A model generated the notes under the pieces. It was not told where the DNA came from, did not search any database, and was given only the letters and a program-made list of their open reading frames with translations. This document shows, piece after piece, positions 1 to 7,116 of a stretch of DNA of 36,957 nucleotides (the stretch's first letter is position 1; each line of letters starts with the position of its first letter). The stretch is taken from positions 1 through 36,957 of the IMG/VR virus record IMGVR_UViG_3300021368_000410; one strand, 5' to 3'. This DNA comes from a virus. The translations under genes and the position numbers were made by a program.

Positions 1-456
1 TATTGTAATGTTATTGGATCTGATGCCAAGCAACTTCCAACAATAAACAAAAGTAATAACACAAATGTTTCATATGATGCGTTTGTCAAATGGCTTTTCA
101 AAGTCGACTCAACACTAACCAAAAAACAATTAGGTGTTAATGGTTGGTATGGTGCTAATATTTCCCAATGGAAATCAATTGGAAATATTATCGTTAAGCG
201 TGGTAAATATCACTTAACAAAGGAATGTATAGAAGAGGGTAACTCTCTATATAAACGTACTAAAAAAAGAGAGTTGAACCATTATAAATATTGGGCGAAA
301 CGCTTCGAGGATTTATATTGGGAACAAAGGCAAAAAAACCAAATATTAAATAGAGAAAAGTTTCAAGAAGAAAGAGAGCAAAAAAATATTAACTCCTTTC
401 TTTATACTATGGAATCACTTATTGAGCAATATAATTATTTAAAAAAATCGCTATGA
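1..456 (+). CDS. Hypothetical protein, 5'-truncated by window edge
   Basis: The reading frame is open from base 1 to the stop at 454-456, so this is the 3' end of a longer gene. The TTG at 274 is an internal codon, not a start. The visible 151 residues include SYDAFVKWLF, a WYGANISQWKSIG segment and a charged helical C-terminus (about residues 90-140, rich in E, K, R and Q) that could be a coiled coil. No family was recognised. The stop overlaps the next start (ATGA), so it is translationally coupled in a rightward operon. If the genome is circular, it may be the rest of the gene that starts at 36878. Confidence 0.7.
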   Translation, partial: YCNVIGSDAKQLPTINKSNNTNVSYDAFVKWLFKVDSTLTKKQLGVNGWYGANISQWKSIGNIIVKRGKYHLTKECIEEGNSLYKRTKKRELNHYKYWAKRFEDLYWEQRQKNQILNREKFQEEREQKNINSFLYTMESLIEQYNYLKKSL

Positions 457-746
457 ATAGAAAATCTTATAATATTTGGAACGAAATTAATTCGTGTGCA
501 TATTCAAGTGCAAAAAGCTATGGAGTAAAAGACCATAGCGAAATAAATTCCTTTTATGGAAGTAGCAAAACGCACTCCTCAAAATTAGGAACGATAAAAT
601 TTAGTAGGAAGCATTTATTTGATAATTGGTATTCCTATTGTATTTTATTAGATGGTAAAATAATTCGACAAAGATACTTTAATAATAAAACTAAGGAACA
701 TCGAAAAAGGTTACCAAGATCAAATGTTAAAATAAATACTTACTAA
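453..746 (+). CDS. Hypothetical basic protein, 97 aa
   Basis: The start ATG overlaps the upstream stop as ATGA, which fixes the start. The protein is basic, with a C-terminus rich in K and R (KTKEHRKRLPRSNVK) and a central segment NWYSYCILLDGKIIRQRYF that could be a beta hairpin. It has no signal peptide or membrane segment. I do not recognise the family. It lies in the short rightward unit ending at the terminator at 1027-1065, so it is probably an early, host-directed or regulatory protein; that role is inference from position only. Confidence 0.65.
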   Translation: MNRKSYNIWNEINSCAYSSAKSYGVKDHSEINSFYGSSKTHSSKLGTIKFSRKHLFDNWYSYCILLDGKIIRQRYFNNKTKEHRKRLPRSNVKINTY

Positions 747-748
747 TT

Positions 749-844
749 ATGGAAATATTATTAAACAACATTATGTTTTATGGGGCATCTTTGATGTATG
801 GTTATATGCTTTATATAATCATTTTCCCACCTAAGCAACAATAA
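749..844 (+). CDS. Small membrane protein, 31 aa
   Basis: The ORF starts two bases after the previous stop. The peptide is a single hydrophobic stretch (NIMFYGASLMYGYMLYIIIF) followed by PPKQQ, consistent with one transmembrane helix and a short soluble tail. It is too short for standard gene calling, but its spacing (TAA, 2 bases, ATG) and its place between two rightward genes support it. The function is unknown; small early phage membrane peptides often target the host envelope. Confidence 0.5.
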   Translation: MEILLNNIMFYGASLMYGYMLYIIIFPPKQQ

Positions 845-854
845 AAATATAATT

Positions 855-998
855 ATGGAAAAAGCAATTTTAAATCCAATTGATGAAATAATTTTTCAAG
901 TGATAATGTACAAAAATAATTATATCACTTACGAAGATTTAAACCAAGCAATTGGGGAAATATTTAAACATTATAATATAGAAAATAAAAGAAATTAA
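855..998 (+). CDS. Hypothetical protein, 47 aa
   Basis: The ORF starts ten bases after the preceding stop and is the last gene before the rightward terminator. The sequence (MEKAILNPIDEIIFQVIMYK, then NNYITYEDLNQAIGEIFKHY) reads like a small helical protein with an amphipathic pattern and no membrane segment. No family was recognised. The composition and operon position make it more likely real than not. Confidence 0.55.
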   Translation: MEKAILNPIDEIIFQVIMYKNNYITYEDLNQAIGEIFKHYNIENKRN

Positions 999-1026
999 TT
1001 CTTTTTTCTTAATTAGTTTTTGTTTG

Positions 1027-1065
1027 AACCCTCTAAAGTAAAAGAATTCTTTAGGGGGTTTTTTT
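1027..1065 (+). terminator. Intrinsic terminator of rightward operon
   Basis: The arm AACCCTCTAAAG (1027-1038) pairs with CTTTAGGGGGTT (1049-1060) over 12 positions with one G-U pair. The loop has 10 bases and T continues to 1065. This ends the rightward unit 29 bases after its last gene. Confidence 0.85.
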
Positions 1066-1098
1066 ATGCTCTTTATTTTCTTGATCTGATTTAGCTAC

Positions 1099-1129
1099 AA
1101 AAAAAAAGGGGAAGAAACAAATCAACCCC
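1099..1129 (-). terminator. Leftward terminator facing the rightward one
   Basis: On the minus strand GGGG (1129-1126) and CCCC (1111-1108) form a short stem followed by nine T (1107-1099). The stem is only 4 bp, so it is weaker than the rightward terminator, but it sits where the long leftward operon must end, leaving convergent transcription to meet at about 1.03-1.13 kb. Confidence 0.5.
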
Positions 1130-1162
1130 ATCGTATTGAACCCTATCGTATTGAAACAACCC
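1126..1162. repeat. Tandem ATCGTATTGAA repeat, copies 1 and 2
   Basis: The 11-mer ATCGTATTGAA occurs at 1130-1140 and 1145-1155, each flanked by C-rich ends (CCCC before, AACCC after). A third copy is at 3456-3466. All lie in the 3' untranslated part of leftward genes. The first copy borders the leftward terminator stem. The function is unknown. Confidence 0.6.
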
Positions 1163-1170
1163 TATTAAAT

Positions 1171-1245
1171 CTATTGACCTATTGAATCTACAATCAATAC
1201 AAATACAAGTAGGAAACCTGGCATTAAAAATATTAGTGCTTCCAT
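1171..1245 (-). CDS. Tiny hydrophobic peptide, 24 aa
   Basis: MEALIFLMPGFLLVFVLIVDSIGQ is one strongly hydrophobic helix. Its ATG shares one base with the stop of the upstream 55-aa gene (TAATG coupling), and it is the last ORF of the leftward operon. It is short enough to be a chance ORF, but the coupling and hydrophobicity favour a membrane peptide. The function is unknown. Confidence 0.4.
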   Translation of the reverse strand: MEALIFLMPGFLLVFVLIVDSIGQ

Positions 1246-1412
1246 TATTTATTTATTAATTTAGTTACTAATGTTGTCGCTAGGTAAATTATGAAAAAAT
1301 ATCCATAGGAATTACCACTACCTATTAAGTCTACAATTGTCAATATCAGAAAGCTGATAGCCATACATACATTTATTATGGTGGCAACAAATATTAATTT
1401 ATACTTAATCAT
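1245..1412 (-). CDS. Small two-helix membrane protein, 55 aa
   Basis: The start overlaps the previous stop as ATGA, and the stop overlaps the next start as TAATG. Two hydrophobic segments are visible: residues about 5-28 (KLIFVATIINVCMAISFLIL) and about 37-50 (YGYFFIIYLATTLV), joined by a short loop DLIGSGNS. It is below usual length cutoffs. Unlike the holin at 13042-13491 it has no lysin beside it, so a role in the host membrane is an open guess. Confidence 0.6.
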   Translation of the reverse strand: MIKYKLIFVATIINVCMAISFLILTIVDLIGSGNSYGYFFIIYLATTLVTKLINK

Positions 1413-1558
1413 AGACTTGATTTTAATGTATTAGACCTTTTGAGTCTATTGTTCTCTTCTCGTAGCTTTTTATTCTTTTGATTCAGCTTACGATTTTCTT
1501 CTGACAATCTTTCTACTCGATGGTGAAGAAATTTAATTAATGATTCTTGTGCTGTCAT
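1409..1558 (-). CDS. Small coiled-coil protein, 49 aa
   Basis: The peptide is a near-continuous charged helix (RVERLSEENRKLNQKNKKL, then REENNRLKR) with L/I/V at heptad spacing, typical of a leucine-zipper-like coiled coil. It begins inside the end of the upstream zinc-ribbon gene (26-base overlap) and is coupled to the next gene by ATGA. No family was recognised; a dimerising adaptor or regulator is possible. Confidence 0.6.
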   Translation of the reverse strand: MTAQESLIKFLHHRVERLSEENRKLNQKNKKLREENNRLKRSNTLKSSL

Positions 1559-2030
1559 TGTTTTTCCATTTATCTATTATTTGTTCATCTGTTGAGTCAT
1601 CTATATAATATGTATAATCTCCAATAGTTATATAAATACTTTCTTCACTTCTCTTATCAATTACCATTTTCTTTTTTATTTTTCTATCTACTACATTTGG
1701 CAAACCCTTAAAGGTTTCATATTCTATATCAAAGTCAAGTGGAAACCCACACCTTTCACAAAATACTAAAGTATCTTTAGGGTTATCATATTCGCATTGC
1801 TTACAATATGTTTTTATGTTATCCTTACTAAGCATTTCATACATCGCAGTCAGCTCAAACTTACAACCTAATTGTCTACAATTTTGATCGGTTGATATAT
1901 CTCTCATACTATAATAATATTCAGTCATAAATTTATTGTAGGCATCTTTTTTATCTTTGCCATCAATAGCATATTTAAATTTCTTGAGTTCTTGGAACTC
2001 TATAACAAAACCATTTTCTACCTTACTCAT
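1533..2030 (-). CDS. Zinc-ribbon-containing hypothetical protein, about 165 aa
   Basis: I chose the start MSKVENG because its ATG overlaps the upstream stop as ATGA; an in-frame ATG three codons earlier (2039) is the alternative. Around residues 80-100 two CxxC knuckles, YCKQCEY and FCERCGFP, make a four-cysteine zinc ribbon of rubredoxin-like spacing. A further pair of cysteines (NCRQLGC) lies upstream. The C-terminus is rich in D, Y and I. Zinc ribbons in phage proteins usually mediate nucleic-acid or protein contacts. The function is not known. Confidence 0.7.
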   Translation of the reverse strand: MSKVENGFVIEFQELKKFKYAIDGKDKKDAYNKFMTEYYYSMRDISTDQNCRQLGCKFELTAMYEMLSKDNIKTYCKQCEYDNPKDTLVFCERCGFPLDFDIEYETFKGLPNVVDRKIKKKMVIDKRSEESIYITIGDYTYYIDDSTDEQIIDKWKNNDSTRIIN

Positions 2031-2491
2031 CTTATCCATCTTCTTATTTCGTTATACTCTCCTACTTCTATCTCGATTGCTTTCTCTATTGTTTCTCTTT
2101 CCCATTTAGGATCTGACAACTTATATACTAGCATCTTTGTATAGCTTATTCCATTTTGTAGATTCATTTTCTCTACACATTCAATAACTCCATAGTCAGA
2201 TTTATCTTCTCCAACATATGTTACGTAGCCACTTAAAGTAACTCCCCACATTTCTAAATATTGTTTGCATACTAAGTCAAGCCAAGCAAAATATTGCTTA
2301 AACTTTTCTCCACCATTCCAAGCAAGATATTGATTGCCATATTGTCTTTTGATATACCATTGATTATATCTACTTGGGTAGGAATTCAGATCGTGTCTTT
2401 TAGTTTGTATTTTGTTGAACCTATCAACTAATACATCATCTAGGTTTTTACTTAACCTAAATTGTCCGATAAATTGTGTGTTATATCCCAT
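2027..2491 (-). CDS. Conserved phage hypothetical protein, 154 aa
   Basis: The N-terminus MGYNTQFIGQFRLSKNLDD and the later AWNGGEKFKQYFAWLDLV are hallmarks I recognise from a widespread phage protein family of unknown function (MGYxTxFxGxFxLxxPL, then W(D/N)GGEKFxxYxxWL, then GxVxYxGEDxxDxG). The length is usual for that family. It is coupled by ATGA to the zinc-ribbon gene downstream. It is cytosolic with no membrane segment. The role is unknown even in the family. Confidence 0.75.
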   Translation of the reverse strand: MGYNTQFIGQFRLSKNLDDVLVDRFNKIQTKRHDLNSYPSRYNQWYIKRQYGNQYLAWNGGEKFKQYFAWLDLVCKQYLEMWGVTLSGYVTYVGEDKSDYGVIECVEKMNLQNGISYTKMLVYKLSDPKWERETIEKAIEIEVGEYNEIRRWIR

Positions 2492-2492
2492 A

Positions 2493-2666
2493 TTAATTAA
2501 TATTTATATTTTCTAATTGCTCAACGTTTTCTTCTAAGTTATCTATAACTTGTTCAGTTAAGTTTTCATCATCAATAGATGGTAACCTATCAATGTCTTG
2601 CTTTAATTCTTCCATTCTTTTTAAAGCCCTTTCTTGTAATTTTAAATAGTAAGTAGTTAGTGCCAT
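2493..2666 (-). CDS. Hypothetical helical protein, 57 aa
   Basis: The ORF fills the gap between its neighbours exactly: it starts two bases after the upstream stop and stops one base before the next ATG (TAATATG). The sequence is acidic and helical (LKLQERALKRMEELKQDID, then ENLTEQVIDNLEENVEQLEN) with coiled-coil character. No family was recognised. Confidence 0.65.
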   Translation of the reverse strand: MALTTYYLKLQERALKRMEELKQDIDRLPSIDDENLTEQVIDNLEENVEQLENININ

Positions 2667-2668
2667 AA

Positions 2669-3274
2669 TTAATTTATTTGTCCTAGTTCTCTTAATCTTT
2701 GTACTCTTTCGTGTTCCATCTTATCATTCAACTTTTGAATTGCTTCTTGTTGATATTGTATATCTTCTTCAAGAACACCATCTACTAATTTATATTGTAG
2801 TTCAGTTTCGCACTCCCAAGAAGTCCAATAAGTATTAAAGTGATTATATGCTATGTCAAGTATGTCATCATCTTTTTTATATCTATCAACATCAAATACT
2901 TTGTCACCCTCAGCTTGATGTATATTTAGCATTAAGTCTTTTGTATACTTAACAACATCTTTTTTATACTTAAAATATATACCCTCATCTTCATCATACC
3001 AACCCTCATTCATTCCCTCATTTGTTATACTACATTGTCTTGCATACCTCTCGTTTTCGTACACATTGTGTTCAGTAATATAAATCTTTTCGCTACCCTC
3101 AGATCCATCGAAATAGAATTGGTCATACTCATCAGTATAGATTTCATTCGCTTCAGCTCTAGCTTCTTTAACTAGTTCTTGAAATTTAGTCACGACTTCT
3201 TTCCAAGATGTAAATACTTGGTGGTCGTTGTAATCTTGTAGATTACTTGTAGTGTGTAATATATATATTCTCAT
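2669..3274 (-). CDS. Hypothetical acidic protein, 201 aa
   Basis: ATG start at 3274. The protein is very acidic and rich in aromatics (YDEDEGIYFKYKK, YWTSWECETELQYKL), with a C-terminal helix (EAIQKLNDKMEHERVQRLREL). It has no membrane segment or catalytic motif that I recognise. It is the first gene of the leftward run below the terminase, after a 218-base gap. A DNA-mimic or inhibitor role would fit the charge, but that is speculation. Confidence 0.6.
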   Translation of the reverse strand: MRIYILHTTSNLQDYNDHQVFTSWKEVVTKFQELVKEARAEANEIYTDEYDQFYFDGSEGSEKIYITEHNVYENERYARQCSITNEGMNEGWYDEDEGIYFKYKKDVVKYTKDLMLNIHQAEGDKVFDVDRYKKDDDILDIAYNHFNTYWTSWECETELQYKLVDGVLEEDIQYQQEAIQKLNDKMEHERVQRLRELGQIN

Positions 3275-3314
3275 AATAATAGTTTAAATTAGACTACTAA
3301 GATAAAAAAAAACT

Positions 3315-3336
3315 AAGTTATATACAAGTTATATAC
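3315..3336 (+). repeat. 11-bp tandem repeat AAGTTATATAC
   Basis: Two perfect copies of AAGTTATATAC stand side by side (3315-3325, 3326-3336) in the intergenic region. The unit contains AAGTTATA, the same motif that precedes several late genes, here pointing rightward toward the small ORF at 3363. It is a candidate operator or promoter element. Confidence 0.55.
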
Positions 3337-3346
3337 AATAAAAATA

Positions 3347-3354
3347 TATATTTG
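3347..3354 (+). promoter_or_regulatory. Possible Bacteroidota -7 box (TATATTTG)
   Basis: TATATTTG matches TAnnTTTG, but no TTG lies about 20 bases upstream. It is 8 bases before the ATG at 3363, so a transcript would be nearly leaderless. This is a weak call, made because it follows the tandem repeat and points at a hydrophobic micro-ORF. Confidence 0.3.
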
Positions 3355-3362
3355 TCAGATCA

Positions 3363-3452
3363 ATGAAACATTATAGAATAATTTTACTAGCGATAGTGTG
3401 GACATCACTCGTGATACTATGGGTGTATGCTATGTGCTTGTGGTTCATATAA
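3363..3452 (+). CDS. Putative small membrane peptide, 29 aa
   Basis: The rightward ORF MKHYRIILLAIVWTSLVILW, followed by VYAMCLWFI, is a textbook single membrane helix with a positive N-terminus. It lies alone on the plus strand inside a leftward region, preceded by the tandem AAGTTATATAC repeat and a TAnnTTTG match. The reverse strand also has a 33-codon ORF here, but its composition is not protein-like. Existence is uncertain. Confidence 0.4.
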   Translation: MKHYRIILLAIVWTSLVILWVYAMCLWFI

Positions 3453-3484
3453 CCTATCGTATTGAAACCCATTATGTTGAACCC
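3453..3484. repeat. ATCGTATTGAA repeat, copy 3 plus degenerate copy
   Basis: CCTATCGTATTGAAACCC (3453-3470) is followed by the degenerate ATTATGTTGAACCC (3471-3484), matching the pair at 1126-1162. It lies nine bases past the terminase stop on the minus strand. Confidence 0.5.
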
Positions 3485-3492
3485 AATTAAGT

Positions 3493-4698
3493 TTAGCGAA
3501 TAACGTAGACTCCTTTGTTTGCGTTAGCTAAAAAGTATTGCGTACAATAACGTAGTGAATCTATGTGATGGTCGTATTTAGATATTGGCTTTGTGTTTCT
3601 TTCGTGCCAAACATAATTGTTCAACTCCTTAATCAGCTCTAAACTATTTGAATCTACAATCAGATCGTAGTCTTGTAGAAGTGCAATACCCGTTAGTATT
3701 GAACCCTTTCTTTTTATAGTAGGTTTTATATTACAATATTCTTGTAGTTCCTTAATTAATCTTGGTTCAGCACTATCACATATAATCAGATCATCACCTG
3801 CATACCTACGATTAGCTTCGCCAATCTCTTGTGTTGACATACCAGGTTTACAATACATTGTCTTAATCCATATCTTCTTTAATGCTTTGCTTATACCTAC
3901 TTTTATTAGTACAGTCGGATCAACGCTAAAGCCAAAGTCTTGACCAAATATATAGTCTACTTCCTCATTAAATTCACCGACTTTCCAATTGGTAAATATA
4001 ACTCCCTCAGCTTTGTCTAACCAACCACCTAGTATTTGATGATTGTATCTATCTGGTCGTCTACGTCTTATATCTTCTAATTGCAAAAGAAATGAATCAG
4101 AAAGATTTTCTACATTGTCTTTGAAAGTTGTGTGAATATATGTAATATTGTCTACGCATAGATTGACACCTGTGTTAACTCCTTTACCAGCAAAGAATCG
4201 TTGGTATATCCAATGCTCTTTAGTAGCAGGGTTTAATATTAATATAACCCTATTAGGTTTGTTCTTTGATCTGACTGATTGGTCTATCTTATCAAAGTCC
4301 TCTTCTTTAGTCATCTCCTCAGCTTCATCAAGAACCCAAGTAGTAATTCCATTTATAGATTTAAGTGCAGCTGTTTGATTACCAGCACTTGTTCTGATAC
4401 CTTTAAAGATTATTGAACTACCAGTACTTATGTTTAAGATTTCATCTTTGGTAATTCTAAAGTGGTGCATAATATCATAGAGTTGTAGTTTTTCTAAGAA
4501 CTCAGGAATTATTGAGTTTGACGCACTAATCATAGTGTACCTAGTAAATAGTATCTTATGACCTTGTTCAAACGTTAGAAAGGCTAAAAATGTGGTTATA
4601 GCGAATGATTTACCACTACCCCTACCACCAGTGATTACAAAATACCTAGAGTCATTTCCAAGTGCATTATATTTTTGGTTCAGACTCGGTTGTTTCAT
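3493..4698 (-). CDS. terL: Terminase large subunit (PBSX-like)
   Basis: This is the packaging motor: an ATPase that pumps DNA into the prohead plus a nuclease that cuts the concatemer. The N-terminal ATPase shows Walker A GGRGSGKS (24-31) and Walker B WVLDEAEE (121-128, with the acidic DE pair). The C-terminal RNase H-like nuclease shows acidic residues D254 (GQDFGFSVD), D308 (IICDSAEP) and D380 (YDHHIDSLRY). The 401-aa length is normal for the PBSX/SPP1-like terminase group. The start lies inside the end of the upstream TerS-like gene (32-base overlap), as expected for a terS-terL pair. Confidence 0.95.
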   Translation of the reverse strand: MKQPSLNQKYNALGNDSRYFVITGGRGSGKSFAITTFLAFLTFEQGHKILFTRYTMISASNSIIPEFLEKLQLYDIMHHFRITKDEILNISTGSSIIFKGIRTSAGNQTAALKSINGITTWVLDEAEEMTKEEDFDKIDQSVRSKNKPNRVILILNPATKEHWIYQRFFAGKGVNTGVNLCVDNITYIHTTFKDNVENLSDSFLLQLEDIRRRRPDRYNHQILGGWLDKAEGVIFTNWKVGEFNEEVDYIFGQDFGFSVDPTVLIKVGISKALKKIWIKTMYCKPGMSTQEIGEANRRYAGDDLIICDSAEPRLIKELQEYCNIKPTIKRKGSILTGIALLQDYDLIVDSNSLELIKELNNYVWHERNTKPISKYDHHIDSLRYCTQYFLANANKGVYVIR

Positions 4699-5068
4699 CT
4701 ATGTCTATTGTGTTTTGTTCTTCGTTACCAGTAAATAGATTCTTTATATTAATATTAACCTTGTTGTTATTATCTTCATTGTTCTCGCCAGGTTTACCAA
4801 AACCATACTCCATTAATTGTTTTGCGTGATTGAAAGAACCTTTCTTAGCAAACTCTGCCATAGACTCAAAGAATTCTTCTTGCGAACCAAAGACTTTTGC
4901 AATAGCATTTTGTGTATATATTGTTGCCCTATTACGTTTAGCTTTGTTTACTCGTAACGAACTATTTGCATCTAGTACATCAATATTACGTACACCTTTC
5001 TTCCTACCATTGTTTCTACGTCCATCATTTGCTTTGACGTATTTATATTGCTTTGGCTTTCTACCCAT
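4667..5068 (-). CDS. Probable terminase small subunit
   Basis: The protein directly precedes and overlaps terL, the normal place for the DNA-recognition subunit. The N-terminus is highly basic (GRKPKQYKYVKANDGRRNNG, then RKKGVRN), suitable for DNA binding. A helical middle carries FNHAKQLMEYGFGKPGE, which resembles the GKP motif of the DUF5681-type phage proteins often found beside terL. The C-terminus is acidic. The assignment rests mainly on synteny and charge layout; it has not been matched to a known terS by residue. Confidence 0.6.
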   Translation of the reverse strand: MGRKPKQYKYVKANDGRRNNGRKKGVRNIDVLDANSSLRVNKAKRNRATIYTQNAIAKVFGSQEEFFESMAEFAKKGSFNHAKQLMEYGFGKPGENNEDNNNKVNINIKNLFTGNEEQNTIDIDETTESEPKI

Positions 5069-5069
5069 A

Positions 5070-5501
5070 CTAAACCTCTAACTCTTGATTGTTAACTTTC
5101 TTCTCAAGTTCAAAATGATCTCGTAACAACTTATCGTACTCTCCAAGTAAATCTTCATACTTGATTCTCCAATAATGTACCTCACTATATCTCTTGAGTG
5201 CTTGATTACCCTCTTGCAATAAAACATCTCTTACTCTATTATAAGTTTGCATAATAGAATCATTATACATTGCCATTGTATCAAATACAGTAAGCCCGTG
5301 TATAACTGTTGCGTGTTCTCTATTCACACTATCTCCTATTTCAGTTAAAGATGCGTGTGTAAATTCTTTGCATAATTTAAAGTAAATTGCTCTACCATAA
5401 ACATACTTTCTGTTCCTAGTATTTTTCTTTATATTAATCTTCAGATCCTTAGATACTAAGATTTTTATTTGTGATAATGTTAAGTTCGTGTCTATACTCA
5501 T
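5070..5501 (-). CDS. DnaA domain IV-like DNA-binding protein
   Basis: Residues about 10-75 match the C-terminal DNA-binding domain of bacterial DnaA: RNRKYVYGRAIYFKLCKEF, then SLTEIGDSVNREHATVIHGL, which contains the DnaA signature region (EIG, then R-x-H-x-T-V-I-H). No AAA+ ATPase domain is present. The rest (about 76-143) is a charged helical tail likely to form a coiled coil. It could bind DnaA-box-like sites in phage or host DNA, acting in origin recognition, host DnaA interference or, given its place upstream of terS-terL, packaging-site recognition. The domain call is firm; the role is inference. Confidence 0.8.
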   Translation of the reverse strand: MSIDTNLTLSQIKILVSKDLKINIKKNTRNRKYVYGRAIYFKLCKEFTHASLTEIGDSVNREHATVIHGLTVFDTMAMYNDSIMQTYNRVRDVLLQEGNQALKRYSEVHYWRIKYEDLLGEYDKLLRDHFELEKKVNNQELEV

Positions 5502-5742
5502 AATCGTTTAATTCAATTTTTATTTGCTTATATGTTTTTTCCTTTGCATAATTTAATGCTTTTAGTATTCCTGCACAAACTTCATACATTTCTTTTTGTT
5601 CGAATTCATACAAGTCATCTACTAAATCTCTATATGATACACCTGAAACCAAATCTCTTAAAGCCAAGTAATAGCTTTGATTAATTTGCTCTTTATAAAT
5701 ACTCGATTGTAAGGTATTGGTTGATGTTCTTTGTTTTGTCAT
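5449..5742 (-). CDS. Hypothetical protein, about 97 aa
   Basis: An upstream GTG (5766) is in frame, but the first well-placed ATGs are at 5748 and 5742; I report MTKQRTSTN. Both ends overlap neighbours (about 50 bases each). The protein is soluble and mostly helical (YLALRDLVSGVSYRDLVDDL, KALNYAKEKTYKQIKIEL), without recognised motifs. It lies between the exonuclease and the DnaA-like gene, so a DNA-metabolism role is plausible. Confidence 0.6.
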   Translation of the reverse strand: MTKQRTSTNTLQSSIYKEQINQSYYLALRDLVSGVSYRDLVDDLYEFEQKEMYEVCAGILKALNYAKEKTYKQIKIELNDYEYRHELNIITNKNLSI

Positions 5743-6469
5743 ATACATAATCTTTATAAGTTTCACACGCTTTTTTAACTTTTTGTTCAGCGTTATCTAA
5801 AGTTTCTTGAGTAACAGGAAAGGCTTTTATCTCACCTGTACTCTTATCTATAACCAAAAAAACGAAGTTTTGTACTTGGAAAATTTGTGTGTATATGTAT
5901 GCTTGTATATCTGTATGATATACTTTCTTTGCTTTATATGCCCAACCATCAAGTGATTGTGTTGTCTTTATATCTACTATCATATCAGATCGTAGGTAGT
6001 CAGCTTTAGCACGAAAAGGAAAGCCAAATATATTATCAATGCCAGGTTCTTCAGCTACACCATTTCTTAAATATTCACTAGCTTCTACATTGCTTTCAAA
6101 CACGCTAATCAAATAACTAATTGACTCTAGTTCTCTATTTGTCATTACTGTTAAGTTTGGATTTTCCATCTCAGCTTCCTTAAACTTTTTTGTTGTTCTA
6201 GTACTTGAATCTACAAATAAATATTCGTTTGCTACTTTGTGTTCCTCTAATAACAAAGTGTGAAATAGTTTCCCATCTCTTATTGCTTTCTTATTACTTA
6301 TATTCTCTCTAACATATTTTCTATATGCTTGTGGTGATTTGTATAATGGCTTCGCACTACTTGAAGATAATGAAGCATTACCTAAATAATCATAATAAAA
6401 TGTATCATCATACATCTTTAATTTTAATTCATCTTTATCCCATTCGGAATTATCTAATAATTTAATCAT
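5693..6469 (-). CDS. RecE/ExoVIII-type PD-(D/E)XK exonuclease
   Basis: The layout follows the C-terminal nuclease of RecE-like exonucleases (PDDEXK_3/DUF3799 type): IRDGKLFHTLLLEE with His70, the acid-rich AEEPGID (139-145), KADYLR with Asp157, the core IVDIKTT with Asp166 and Lys168, and the downstream YHTDIQAYIYTQ helix. It would degrade one strand from double-strand ends, giving ssDNA for the Erf annealing protein encoded at 10921-11484 and the SSB-like protein. At 258 aa it is the nuclease domain alone, without the long N-terminus of E. coli RecE. It overlaps the methyltransferase gene by 8 bases. Confidence 0.85.
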   Translation of the reverse strand: MIKLLDNSEWDKDELKLKMYDDTFYYDYLGNASLSSSSAKPLYKSPQAYRKYVRENISNKKAIRDGKLFHTLLLEEHKVANEYLFVDSSTRTTKKFKEAEMENPNLTVMTNRELESISYLISVFESNVEASEYLRNGVAEEPGIDNIFGFPFRAKADYLRSDMIVDIKTTQSLDGWAYKAKKVYHTDIQAYIYTQIFQVQNFVFLVIDKSTGEIKAFPVTQETLDNAEQKVKKACETYKDYVYDKTKNINQYLTIEYL

Positions 6470-7112
6470 CTATACTTTGTTTTAATATTTCTACGCATAA
6501 CTCTTTTGGTAATATACTTCTATTGTGATTACCACTTAATTGACTTAATCCCATTTGTTTTACTTTCTTTGCTTCACGATCAGTTTTTTCGTGATGACAA
6601 TCTTTATTGCCATTAAAACATTCTTGTCTAGGTTTCCAACCATTCGTATTGAACATTGGATCATATAGATTATTAGTCCATACATCAGTTGGCTTAGCCA
6701 TAGTCATACCATATTTACAATACCATATTGTCGTTCTAGGTAAATCTTTTACTACGTCTAATGATCTGAGTTTACCTCTAGGGTTTTCCATATACCAATA
6801 TTTAGGTTTTAATTCATTAATTATATCTAATGTCTTTTGTACCATCTTTACTCCATATTTTGCTTTATCACTTATTGGTGTTAGTTTATCCCAATGTCGC
6901 CATAGTGCTGCAACACTAAATGACGTACAAGGTGGACTTGCCCATATTAAGTCTGGCTTAAATGGAACTTTAGAGATGTCAAAGTCAAAAACGTCTACTA
7001 CATAGTCAACATTACCAAATTGACGATAGTCAGAACTAAATGTTTTGTGACCAAGTTTTTGTGCTTCTTTACTAAAAGTACAACTTCCTGCAAACAACTC
7101 TAAAACATTCAC
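6462..7112 (-). CDS. DNA cytosine-5 methyltransferase
   Basis: Motif I is ELFAGSCTFS (5-14). Motif IV is SPPCTSFS (59-66) with the catalytic Cys62, and motif VI is MENPRG (108-113). These identify a C5-cytosine methyltransferase of the compact phage type (216 aa; ENP rather than ENV). The target-recognition part is short, so its specificity cannot be read. The start is GTG at 7112. Immediately upstream is a TAnnTTTG box, and a 34-base gap separates it from the previous gene, so it probably has its own promoter. A likely role is protection from host restriction. Confidence 0.85.
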   Translation of the reverse strand: MNVLELFAGSCTFSKEAQKLGHKTFSSDYRQFGNVDYVVDVFDFDISKVPFKPDLIWASPPCTSFSVAALWRHWDKLTPISDKAKYGVKMVQKTLDIINELKPKYWYMENPRGKLRSLDVVKDLPRTTIWYCKYGMTMAKPTDVWTNNLYDPMFNTNGWKPRQECFNGNKDCHHEKTDREAKKVKQMGLSQLSGNHNRSILPKELCVEILKQSIDD

Positions 7113-7116
7113 TTGA

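Noticed and set aside
274-456. A separate 60-aa gene starting with TTG at 274
   Set aside because: The same frame is open back to base 1, so 274 is an internal codon of a longer truncated gene.
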